Part shown: positions 5,738-13,692 of the stretch, piece by piece
Position numbering within the stretch: position 1 is the stretch's first letter
Layout of the letters: every line of letters starts with the position of its first letter
Assembly (NCBI GenBank): GCA_044361315.1
Contig: JBIKJA010000009.1
Span: 112,841 to 176,840 of the forward strand
Source of the DNA: Crocinitomix sp044361315
GTDB taxonomy: Bacteria; Bacteroidota; Bacteroidia; Flavobacteriales_D; Crocinitomicaceae
DNA: 64,000 nt
Direction: 5' to 3'
Notes under the pieces: generated by a model
The model's database searches: none
The model's input: the letters and a program-made list of their open reading frames with translations, nothing else
Told to the model about the DNA's origin: nothing
Position numbers and translations under genes: made by a program

Positions 5738-8563
5738 TTAGAATTTCACCAATTTTTGCGTGTAAACAATTCCAAGCGAAGTTTCTAATTTCACCACATA
5801 GACACCAGCGGCTAAATTAGCACCATTAATAATTGATTTACCGTTTACATCTTTTTGCTCATAAACAATATTTCCTGACACATCGTAAAGCTTTATGCTG
5901 TAATTTTCGGTGTATTTAGTTAAGATGGCAAATTCAGTTTGAAATGGATTTGGATAAATTAACCAATCGTTTCCATTTAGATCAGGATCTTTTGTTTTGG
6001 AAGGATCGCTTATTCCGTCAAACAAAGGTAAAATCAGTTGTGATGGTTGGTCAGGACTGAAAAAAACTTGCTGATGTGCCACACGTGCTTGGTATTCAGT
6101 GCCCTGAAAATTGTATGTTTGATTATCCTCAGGAGATCTTCTAAAAAAATCGCCTTCTTCAATCGGAATGTTTGGATTACTTTGATACCTTGGCCAATTG
6201 CTGCTGCTAATTAAGATTTTGATTTTATGTCCATGTCCAAATGTATACGCAATGGGTAAAAGATTAAATTCATATTCGTGCACTTCGTCAGAATTGATAT
6301 TGGTATAAGGAATCGTAACATCTTCCTCACCCAAAGACAATTGGCGGGCATAATCCCGTGCACGGGCATTGACGGTGCCTTCTACCACGAATAATTCTCG
6401 TCCGTCAGGATAAACATCTAAAACTCGAATCATAAAATCGGTATCTGTCAAGCCAGAAGGACCAGAAAGTGGGGTGGAAGAGGCATAAATTATTGCTTTT
6501 GGAATGCCAACAATACTCAACGAATCTTGAATTGTCGAGGTTTCAAATTCGATCACACCAGGTCGATCCATCGTCACTTTAGCAAAATTGGTATCTGCAT
6601 AATTTAATGGTCCTGCACTAATTCGATCACCCTGCGGTGTTGGAATGGCTAAATTTCCACCACCAATCGTATAAATCGGGTCATTTGGATCGTGGTCGTA
6701 ACTTTTTACATTTTCAACTAGGGTTGGTGCAAGGGTATCCGCAGTTCCATCGCCGTGTAAATAAATTGGATAACAGCGCCATCCCATTTTTAAAGGAAAT
6801 TCATTTGCGGATGCCCAATAATTCCCAACACTGGCATTTTGTGGTAAATCATCTACTGGTCCTGGCACATAATACCGAATATTTGGAATTTCTTCAAAAT
6901 TAACGTTTGGTGAAACAGGGTTAGATACAGGATTTGTTCCAGGTTGTTGTAAAGTGGTATCACTAGGTAAGTCAATGACTAAAGGAATAATCAATCCATC
7001 ATTATCCAGTTCGATTGGAACACCATTAATACCACCGAATCCCCCTAAATAATTAATAAAATCGGCATATGAGATATACGTATTTTGAGAAGGAATGCGA
7101 ATCGAATTATCCCCGATATTTTGCCAAACATTACTTTCTGGTAAAAAAACCTTAGGCTCACCAATTAATTTAGTGGCATCATAATTAAGCAGGTAACGAA
7201 ACCAGTTCACCAAATCGCCTTCTACCAATTCCGTTAAATTCGCCGAAACAGCATCGGTATTTGCCAAACGAATGTCGTAGACAGATTCAGGATAAACAAT
7301 GTCACCCACTTCAGCCATGGAGATGGTCCGATGTGTCCAAGGTCCAATTACTATTTTCTGATTATTTTGAGTCTCTTGGCTGGTATTATTCATGATGTGG
7401 TTGTACGTTTCCAATTGCCCATCAATAAAAATATCCCACCAACCTGTTAAATGATACATGGGTAATTCCATGTTGGTGTAACGGTTAAATTGCCCATTTG
7501 GGTCCGATTCACCCAACGAATTTATAGGCGCAAAACTGGCATTGGCATCGGTGCGGTACATAAAATTAGGATACATCCCCGTATAACCATTTTCATCTTT
7601 TACTGTGGTGATAAAATCAATAGCCAAATTAATCACACTGTCACCGCTAATATTTCCATAATCAAAAATTGAATGCACATTATCTTGTACATCTAGATCC
7701 GAAGGAATCGTATCCACATTGTCTAATAGTTGCCCCGTCAACCAACCTTGCACCAAGGCCTGACGAAAAACGCCATTGTGTTGAAGTACTGAGTTAAAAT
7801 GTTCGTTGGTGGCAACAATCGGCACCATTCCTTTTAATCCATCTTGCGAAATATCGTTTTTAAAGGAAGCTGCAGCTTGATATTGAGAATTTCCCAAGGC
7901 TGATGCACCAAACATTACGATTGATCCATTATTAACTTGGCCATTTGTTTCTAAAATTCCATCTCCATCTAAATCATAAAACTTGTACAAACTATCTGTT
8001 AAATAGATGATTGAGTTTTTACCATCCTCATGATAAATGCCATTTTTTGGATCCGTAAAAGCAGTTATATCTAATGGATGCCCGTTTTCAGGATGATAGG
8101 CGCTTTTGTCCCAACCATCGCTGTACATCGGTAAATAAACCCCTTCCGATTGATAACGTCCGCGCATGTCTTGAAAAGCATAGGCGTAGCCAAGGACATT
8201 TAAATAAACGCCAAATTCGTCATAATACCCTTTCCCATAAGGTGTTCGTGTAAAAACCATTGGCAATTGAAATTGGTTTGGATTTGGCATTCCGTTGAGC
8301 GAATCATAAACAAAAAGTTGGCTGCCTTTTGGGATGATTTGAATGACATACGAAGTATCTCCAACAACAATTTTTGTAGTAATTGAATCGGAAATAATTG
8401 GTAAATAAATATCTGTCGCCAATTTGATTCCATCTGGCATGGTAGTGTAAACCGTTGAGATAGTGGTGAATTCTGTGATGGTGTCTAATTGCCCATTGTT
8501 GTTGGATTGCCCAAAACCTCGAGAAATTAGGAAGAGTAGAGAGAGGAGTAGAATTTTTTTCAT
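5738..8563 (-). CDS. CocE/NonD (S15, X-Pro dipeptidyl-peptidase-like) hydrolase with T9SS sorting domain
   Basis: A 941-residue secreted protein with a signal peptide (residues 1-19). The CocE/NonD alpha/beta-hydrolase core begins with TTMPDGIKLATDIYLP. The oxyanion/nucleophile pieces are FTRTPYGKG, QDMRGRYQSEG and VMFGASALG with Ser221, where family members usually read G-x-S-Y-x-G. The triad is completed by Asp377 in HLTGWWDIF and His411 in VIGPWTHR. A galactose-binding-like S15 C-terminal domain follows (IEFETSTIQDSLSIVG, DVYPDGRELFVVEG). The protein ends with a T9SS sorting domain (DWLIYPNPFQTEF, KLYDVSGNIVYEQ, AAGVYVVKLET). An insertion at residues 60-100 is unusual. It probably cleaves peptides or esters at the cell surface. 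Confidence 0.85.
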   Translation of the reverse strand: MKKILLLSLLFLISRGFGQSNNNGQLDTITEFTTISTVYTTMPDGIKLATDIYLPIISDSITTKIVVGDTSYVIQIIPKGSQLFVYDSLNGMPNPNQFQLPMVFTRTPYGKGYYDEFGVYLNVLGYAYAFQDMRGRYQSEGVYLPMYSDGWDKSAYHPENGHPLDITAFTDPKNGIYHEDGKNSIIYLTDSLYKFYDLDGDGILETNGQVNNGSIVMFGASALGNSQYQAAASFKNDISQDGLKGMVPIVATNEHFNSVLQHNGVFRQALVQGWLTGQLLDNVDTIPSDLDVQDNVHSIFDYGNISGDSVINLAIDFITTVKDENGYTGMYPNFMYRTDANASFAPINSLGESDPNGQFNRYTNMELPMYHLTGWWDIFIDGQLETYNHIMNNTSQETQNNQKIVIGPWTHRTISMAEVGDIVYPESVYDIRLANTDAVSANLTELVEGDLVNWFRYLLNYDATKLIGEPKVFLPESNVWQNIGDNSIRIPSQNTYISYADFINYLGGFGGINGVPIELDNDGLIIPLVIDLPSDTTLQQPGTNPVSNPVSPNVNFEEIPNIRYYVPGPVDDLPQNASVGNYWASANEFPLKMGWRCYPIYLHGDGTADTLAPTLVENVKSYDHDPNDPIYTIGGGNLAIPTPQGDRISAGPLNYADTNFAKVTMDRPGVIEFETSTIQDSLSIVGIPKAIIYASSTPLSGPSGLTDTDFMIRVLDVYPDGRELFVVEGTVNARARDYARQLSLGEEDVTIPYTNINSDEVHEYEFNLLPIAYTFGHGHKIKILISSSNWPRYQSNPNIPIEEGDFFRRSPEDNQTYNFQGTEYQARVAHQQVFFSPDQPSQLILPLFDGISDPSKTKDPDLNGNDWLIYPNPFQTEFAILTKYTENYSIKLYDVSGNIVYEQKDVNGKSIINGANLAAGVYVVKLETSLGIVYTQKLVKF

Positions 8564-8706
8564 GTAATGTGATGGCTATCGATTAAAATTAAGATAAATC
8601 TATGATTTTTCTAGAATATTCGGCTCAAAAATCATGATGAGATTTTTCTTGAATTTTTGGAAAATTAAACTGTTCTTTTGTAAATTAAATTATTGAAAAT
8701 ATTGCC

Positions 8707-9783
8707 TTAAAATGGGGATGAATAAGCAGGGTTCGTAAGAAAATTTTGATCGGTTAAGGTTTTCAAGAAATTAACCAAATCCAATTTATCCTCAGGGGTA
8801 AGCATTAGGCCTGTTTCGGTGGTTGTATTTAAAGCGGGATCTGTGGTTGGGGAATGATGAACACCTGAATTGTAATGGTCAATCACTTCCATCAGTGTCG
8901 AAAAACGTCCATCGTGCATGTAGGGTCTTGTAACCGCTATATTTCGGAGCGATGGAACTTTAAATTTTCCTTTATCTAACGGATCACCAGTAACCTTTTG
9001 ACGACCAATGTCAAGGATCTCTGATTGGTCATCTAGCCCATTGTTCATGTATTGATCATTTTCGAAATTGCTTCCACCATGACAATGCGCGCAATCGGCG
9101 CCAGACAATTCAGGTAAAAACGGATTATATTCGGTAAAAAACAGTTGCTGTCCTCGCTCTTCTGAGGCGGTTAACGTGGTTTTACCAGCTTTATATTGGT
9201 CGTATTTTGAATCATCAGAAACGATGGAGAACATAAATGCCTCTAACGCGAGTGATATTTTATAGGCATTAATTTCGGTGGTTCCAAACGCCTTGTTAAA
9301 ATGACTTATATAAAGAGAATTCTGAGATAATTTATTAATAACGTTTTCTATGGTCTCTTTCATTTCCAACTCATCTTGAATTGGTAAAAGTGATTGATGC
9401 CGCAATAAATCGGAACGACCATCCCAAAAAAAGCCAATTTTATTCCAAGCTAAATTAAAGATCGGCATTGCTTGACGGGTACCGAGTGTTCCGTCCACAC
9501 CTAATGAATACTGATTCACATCCGAGAACCCATCGGACTGTAAATGACAACTAGCACATGAAATTGACTCATCTTTTGATAAAAGTGGTTCGTAAAATAA
9601 CATTCTACCCAATTCGACATTTGCGATCGTTAATGGATTGTCTGGAGGTAAAGTTGGTGCTGGTAAGGTATTATTTACCAATTTTATTTCATAGGGAGTT
9701 GCATCGTATGGAAAAATAGTTTTGTCTTTCTTACATGATACTACTAATAAACCTACTATCAAAAAGAAGCCTAATCTTACCAT
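8707..9783 (-). CDS. Di-haem cytochrome c peroxidase / MauG-family lipoprotein (MbnH-like)
   Basis: A 358-residue lipoprotein (lipobox VVS-C17). Two c-type haem sites are visible: CASCH (76-80) and CAHCH (231-235). Family hallmarks are ELGRMLFYEPLLSKDESISC, the LVRQ-like linker FFWDGRSDLLRHQSLLPIQ, VPSLRNIAVTRPYMHDGRF and the ending FLTNPAYSSPF. Members either reduce hydrogen peroxide or, in the MauG/MbnH branch, oxidise tryptophan in a partner protein. The gene lies 10 bp downstream of an MbnP-like gene on the same strand. That is the pairing known for MbnP/MbnH, so a role in modifying the neighbouring MbnP proteins is the best inference. A general periplasmic peroxidase remains possible. 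Confidence 0.85.
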   Translation of the reverse strand: MVRLGFFLIVGLLVVSCKKDKTIFPYDATPYEIKLVNNTLPAPTLPPDNPLTIANVELGRMLFYEPLLSKDESISCASCHLQSDGFSDVNQYSLGVDGTLGTRQAMPIFNLAWNKIGFFWDGRSDLLRHQSLLPIQDELEMKETIENVINKLSQNSLYISHFNKAFGTTEINAYKISLALEAFMFSIVSDDSKYDQYKAGKTTLTASEERGQQLFFTEYNPFLPELSGADCAHCHGGSNFENDQYMNNGLDDQSEILDIGRQKVTGDPLDKGKFKVPSLRNIAVTRPYMHDGRFSTLMEVIDHYNSGVHHSPTTDPALNTTTETGLMLTPEDKLDLVNFLKTLTDQNFLTNPAYSSPF

Positions 9784-9793
9784 AACTCAATTT

Positions 9794-10768
9794 TTATTGT
9801 ACGATTAATCTGTCGGTTGAAATTAATTCTTCTTTTTTGTAGATACTTACGGTGTACATTCCAGCCACCGGGATTTCAATACTCATTGGTTGATTTTCGT
9901 TAATCAAAATGGTATTAATCAATTGTCCTGCAGTGTTGGTTAATTTGATGGTGTATTGCTCGCCCGTATTACCCGCAACTTTAATTGTTACCGCATTTGT
10001 AGTTGTTGGATTTGGAAAAATACTCCAATCAAGGTTGGCAACTTCTTTTTCAATCGAAGCATAATAATTGCCAAATACGTAATCACGGAAATTTTCTAGT
10101 AATTTTAGAGCCATACCAGTCGACCCGTGTGAAAAGTTATCATCTCCCATTAGATCTATATCTCTTAAAGCACCTGTATAATTAGCGTTAAGATTTAGCT
10201 GCATAATTTCTCCTGACATTTCCGTATCAACTTCGTGTTCTTTGCTAAAATAATTTCCATTACCTAGGCCATGTAATGCAAAACCACCCACGAAATCTGT
10301 ACCACCTGATCCTTCAATCACAGCAAAGCGATAACCATCTGTCCAACCCCAATGCATTGAAGGAGATTGCAATGCTAATGGATGCGAAGCCGGAAATAAG
10401 GTAGGATCACCATTGTTGATCGGTTCATATACACCAATATGAAATTTTATACGTTCAACCGAAGTCACATCGTAATTTCCTAATTCAATTAACGTGAATT
10501 CCTCTTCATCAGGTCTGACCAATGCAATAATATCGATGGGTACAATAGTTTCTATACCACCATCATGTATAATGCTGAACTTAGAAATGTAATATTCTAA
10601 ACGACTTGCTTTAAAATCTTGTCCTAAGTTGTTTTTAGCGACCGCATCATATGCGAATGTTTCTAGATCTAGCTTGTGATTGATTTTTAAAACGACATCA
10701 ATCTGTGCATTTGTTTTTGTTATAAATGCGAGGCAAGTTATAAAGGTCAGAAAAATGAACTTTTTCAT
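9794..10768 (-). CDS. MbnP-like copper-binding protein with T9SS sorting domain, copy 1
   Basis: A 324-residue secreted protein (signal peptide residues 1-22). The mature N-terminus IDVVLKINHKLD, then LEYYISKFSIIHDGG, then PSMHWGWTDGYRFAVIEG match the order of conserved blocks in the MbnP family. In characterised MbnP a tryptophan is converted by the di-haem partner MbnH to kynurenine for copper binding. Here Trp140 and Trp142 in MHWGW, with His31 and His139, are the candidate site. Residues 247-324 form a T9SS sorting domain (DWSIFPNPTTTNAVTIKV, KLTNTAGQLINTI, AGMYTVSIYKKEEL). It lies 54 bp downstream of a close paralogue and 10 bp upstream of the MauG-family gene, suggesting one transcript. 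The MbnP call is by motif, not search. Confidence 0.75.
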   Translation of the reverse strand: MKKFIFLTFITCLAFITKTNAQIDVVLKINHKLDLETFAYDAVAKNNLGQDFKASRLEYYISKFSIIHDGGIETIVPIDIIALVRPDEEEFTLIELGNYDVTSVERIKFHIGVYEPINNGDPTLFPASHPLALQSPSMHWGWTDGYRFAVIEGSGGTDFVGGFALHGLGNGNYFSKEHEVDTEMSGEIMQLNLNANYTGALRDIDLMGDDNFSHGSTGMALKLLENFRDYVFGNYYASIEKEVANLDWSIFPNPTTTNAVTIKVAGNTGEQYTIKLTNTAGQLINTILINENQPMSIEIPVAGMYTVSIYKKEELISTDRLIVQ

Positions 10769-10822
10769 AGGTAATTTTATTATTTAATTCTATAAATTTT
10801 TAAACTAAACTTTTGTAAATTC

Positions 10823-11785
10823 CTATTGAACAATTAACCTTTCAAGGGATAATAACTCTTCGTTTTTGTAGATACTCACGGTGTACAAACCAGCTACTGG
10901 TATTTCAACACTCATAGGTTGATTTTCGTTGATCAAAATGGTATTAATCAATTGTCCTGCTGTGTTGGTTAATTTTATGGTGTATTGTTCGCCTGTATTA
11001 CCTGCAACTTTAATGGTTACCGCATTTGTAGCTGTTGGATTTGGAAAAATACTCCAATCAAGGTTGGCAACTTCTTTTTCAATCGAAGCATAATAATTTC
11101 CAAATACATAATCACGGAAGTTTTCTAATACTTTTTTCGCCATACCTGTCGATCCATGTGAAATAGCACCTCCAGTAAGATCAATATCTCTTAAAGCCTC
11201 GGTATAATTCGCATCTAATTTTAATAACATGATATCTCCTAAAATTTCAGTCACTACTTCTTGTTCTTGGCTGAAATAATTAGCATTGCCTAAGCCATGA
11301 AATTCAAAACCTTGATCTAAACCAGCACCAGCCATTCCTTCGTATGCAACAAAACGGTAACCATCTGTCCAACCCCAATGCATCGAAGGCACTTGTGGCG
11401 CTAATGGATGATCAGCTGGAAATAGGGTAGGATCGCCATTGTTTACCGGTTCATAAACCCCAATATGGAATTTTACGCGTTCTACTTCGCCAATTTCATA
11501 ATTTCCAAGCTCAATTAATGTAAATTCTTCTTCTGCCGGTCGAACCAAAGCGATAATGTCCAACGGAATAATCGTTTCTACACCGCCATCGTGAATGATG
11601 GTGAATTTTGAAATATAATATTCTAAACGTGTCGCTTTAAACGAATTACCCAAGTTGTTTTGAGCCACAGCGTCCAATGCAAACGTTTCTAAATCAAGTT
11701 TATGATTAATTCGTAAGATAACATCATTTTGTGCATTCGAAGTCAAGGCTAAACCAACTAAGAGAAAGAAGAGTATTTTTTTCAT
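10823..11785 (-). CDS. MbnP-like copper-binding protein with T9SS sorting domain, copy 2
   Basis: A 320-residue paralogue of the next gene, with signal peptide MKKILFFLLVGLALTSNAQ. It keeps all the MbnP blocks: LRINHKLDLETF, LEYYISKFTIIHDGG, PSMHWGWTDGYRFVAYEG. It differs mostly in the loop after the MHWGW motif (GMAGAGLDQGFEFHG against GSGGTDFVGGFALHG). From about residue 225 to the end the two proteins are almost identical, including the whole sorting domain, and the nucleotide sequences match nearly base for base there. It is first in the minus-strand block and is divergent from a second MauG-family gene across 175 bp. Surface exposure through T9SS, rather than the periplasm, is predicted for the mature protein. 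Confidence 0.75.
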   Translation of the reverse strand: MKKILFFLLVGLALTSNAQNDVILRINHKLDLETFALDAVAQNNLGNSFKATRLEYYISKFTIIHDGGVETIIPLDIIALVRPAEEEFTLIELGNYEIGEVERVKFHIGVYEPVNNGDPTLFPADHPLAPQVPSMHWGWTDGYRFVAYEGMAGAGLDQGFEFHGLGNANYFSQEQEVVTEILGDIMLLKLDANYTEALRDIDLTGGAISHGSTGMAKKVLENFRDYVFGNYYASIEKEVANLDWSIFPNPTATNAVTIKVAGNTGEQYTIKLTNTAGQLINTILINENQPMSVEIPVAGLYTVSIYKNEELLSLERLIVQ

Positions 11786-11925
11786 AAAATTTTATTTTGT
11801 ACGCTTATTTGATTCTACCAAATTACGTTTTTTTTTTCGAATTTGATGAATTTTAATTTTGAAATTCTTGCGTTCCTAAACTAATGCCGCATCACTTATT
11901 TCAGCATGGATTTCAGTTTATTCTA

Positions 11926-11933
11926 TATCTTTG
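11926..11933 (+). promoter_or_regulatory. -7 promoter element TATCTTTG
   Basis: Exact TAnnTTTG match 27 bp before the ATG at 11961. It overlaps the TTG at 11931 that would otherwise be the longest start, which argues that translation starts at the ATG. Confidence 0.55.
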
Positions 11934-11960
11934 AGTTTGATTAAATTTAATGCGGATTGG

Positions 11961-13001
11961 ATGATGAAACCTGGCAAACTAATTTTAGTTGTCGTTCTAT
12001 TTTCAGGAATGGGATTGGTTCCATTCATTATTTCCGCTACGCATGGCAATTTAGCTGAAATTGAGCCCTATCAATTAGAGGTACCTGTTGGTTTTCCTAC
12101 GCCTAAAATTCCTGAAGAAAATGCCTTAACTCAGGCTCGAATTGACTTAGGTAGGATGCTTTTTTATGATCCGGTGATGTCTGTAGATAGTTCTATTTCT
12201 TGTGCTTTTTGTCATGATCAGTCGTTGGCGTTTGCTGATTTTAGGCGAATTACCCCAGGCGTTGAACGCAGATTTGGTGAAAGAAATGCCCCAACCTTGG
12301 CCAATGTGGTTTATAATCCTACGCTTTTATTCGATGGACACCTTACATCGCTGGAAGAACAAATTTTAGTTCCCATTCAAGAACACGCTGAATTTGATTT
12401 TAATATTGTGTTGATTGGCAAACGACTGAGGAATAACCCGAAGTATGTTGAAATGAGTTTGAAAGCCTATAATCGAATGCCTGATCCTTATGTGATTACA
12501 CGCGCAATTGCCTCTTTCGAACGAATTTTAATTAGTGGTAATTCGGCGTATGACCAATATGTGTATCAAAATAAAAAATCTACTTTATCGAAATCCCAAT
12601 TAAAAGGGATGGATTTATTTCAGAATCAATTACATTGTACCAATTGCCACAGTGGGTTTAATTTCACCAATTTTACGACGCAAAATAATGGTTTGTACGA
12701 ACATTATGCAGATTCTGGTCGGGCACGTGTAACTCTTTTGGTCAGTGATCGGGCAATGTTTAAAGTCCCTACTTTACGCAATATTGAATTAACAGCTCCT
12801 TATATGCACGATGGTTCGATTGCATCATTGGAAGAGGTGATTCTGCATTATGAAAGTGGAGGGAAAAATCACCTCAATAAAAACCCAATTCTTCAGCCAT
12901 TTAAATTGACTAAGCGCCAACGGAAAGAATTGATTTCATTTTTAAAGAGTTTAACAGATCCTAATTTTTTAACCAATCCGGCTTATTCGAATCCTTTTTG
13001 A
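11961..13001 (+). CDS. Di-haem cytochrome c peroxidase / MauG-family protein, second copy
   Basis: A 346-residue protein from the ATG at 11961; a TTG start ten codons earlier lies inside the probable promoter. An N-terminal hydrophobic segment (LILVVVLFSGMGLVPFII) is a signal peptide or anchor. The two haem sites are CAFCH (81-85) and CTNCH (226-230). RIDLGRMLFYDPVMSVDSSI, PTLRNIELTAPYMHDGS and the ending FLTNPAYSNPF are shared with the gene at 8707-9783. The near-identical last 20 residues point to common descent by duplication. Unlike the first copy it has no lipobox. It is transcribed away from the MbnP block, so it may be a second partner for those proteins or a separate peroxidase. Confidence 0.85.
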   Translation: MMKPGKLILVVVLFSGMGLVPFIISATHGNLAEIEPYQLEVPVGFPTPKIPEENALTQARIDLGRMLFYDPVMSVDSSISCAFCHDQSLAFADFRRITPGVERRFGERNAPTLANVVYNPTLLFDGHLTSLEEQILVPIQEHAEFDFNIVLIGKRLRNNPKYVEMSLKAYNRMPDPYVITRAIASFERILISGNSAYDQYVYQNKKSTLSKSQLKGMDLFQNQLHCTNCHSGFNFTNFTTQNNGLYEHYADSGRARVTLLVSDRAMFKVPTLRNIELTAPYMHDGSIASLEEVILHYESGGKNHLNKNPILQPFKLTKRQRKELISFLKSLTDPNFLTNPAYSNPF

Positions 13002-13004
13002 TGT

Positions 13005-13682
13005 TTAATAAGAAAACCGAATAATCGGCAAAATCTCATGTGCGTTTTTAAATTCAACGAAATAAATTCCTTTTGGGAATTGACTGAGTGAAATGATTTG
13101 CCAAGTAGTTGAATTTAAAATAAATTCGTTACAAATCGCACCGTTTAAGCCGTAAATGGCACAATTAAAATTTTCAGTTAATGAATTATAAATCAATAAT
13201 TCGCTTCCGATTATTTGAACAAAAGGTTGAATTATTTCAGCCACTTCAATTGTTTCAGCGTAAGCTGGCGCTGCGATCATTTGAACGGTAAGCGTATCGG
13301 TTAATTCGGGTAAAAGTTGATTCCAGACTTTGATTTGGTAAAATCCTGTATCAACCGAAATCGCTTCGACATTAATGGATAAAAAGGCATGATTTGAATG
13401 TGGACCGGCTGGATCCATTGTTCCAGTTGTTTCTCCTAGCGTGTAACAAAGCGGATAATCGCAAAGCGAAAATTCCCAACCCGCTGGGTGGTCAAAAGTG
13501 ATTAATTCCCATTGGAAAATTACGGTTTCATCGGCGTGATTTGTAATTGCCGTATGCGCTGTTGTATAATCGTTGAGGTAAAAGGTGCGAACGAGGGTGT
13601 CTCCAGCTACAAATTCAAAATTTTGTGCATGCAAAAGTGTTGAATAAACAAAGGTTCCGAGCAACCACACCAATTTTTTCAT
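13005..13682 (-). CDS. Secreted protein with divergent T9SS sorting domain
   Basis: I place the start at the ATG at 13682 (MKKLVWLLGTFVYSTLLHAQ, a clean signal peptide), giving 225 residues. A start 24 codons earlier would overlap the carboxylase gene and bury the signal. The middle is beta-rich (TAITNHADETVIFQWELITF, CDYPLCYTLGETTGTMDPAG) and resembles an immunoglobulin-like domain; I do not recognise a family. The end (LLIYNSLTENFNCAIYGLNG, PKGIYFVEFKNAHEILPIIR) has the strand order of a sorting domain but lacks the YPNP start. It sits 10 bp downstream of the carboxylase gene and may be co-transcribed with it, and it is convergent with MauG copy 2 at 3 bp. Function is unknown. Confidence 0.6.
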   Translation of the reverse strand: MKKLVWLLGTFVYSTLLHAQNFEFVAGDTLVRTFYLNDYTTAHTAITNHADETVIFQWELITFDHPAGWEFSLCDYPLCYTLGETTGTMDPAGPHSNHAFLSINVEAISVDTGFYQIKVWNQLLPELTDTLTVQMIAAPAYAETIEVAEIIQPFVQIIGSELLIYNSLTENFNCAIYGLNGAICNEFILNSTTWQIISLSQFPKGIYFVEFKNAHEILPIIRFSY

Positions 13683-13692
13683 TGCGCTTAAT

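Noticed and set aside
11931..11960. TTG start ten codons upstream of MauG copy 2
   Set aside because: The TTG overlaps the TATCTTTG promoter box; the ATG at 11961 is the better start.
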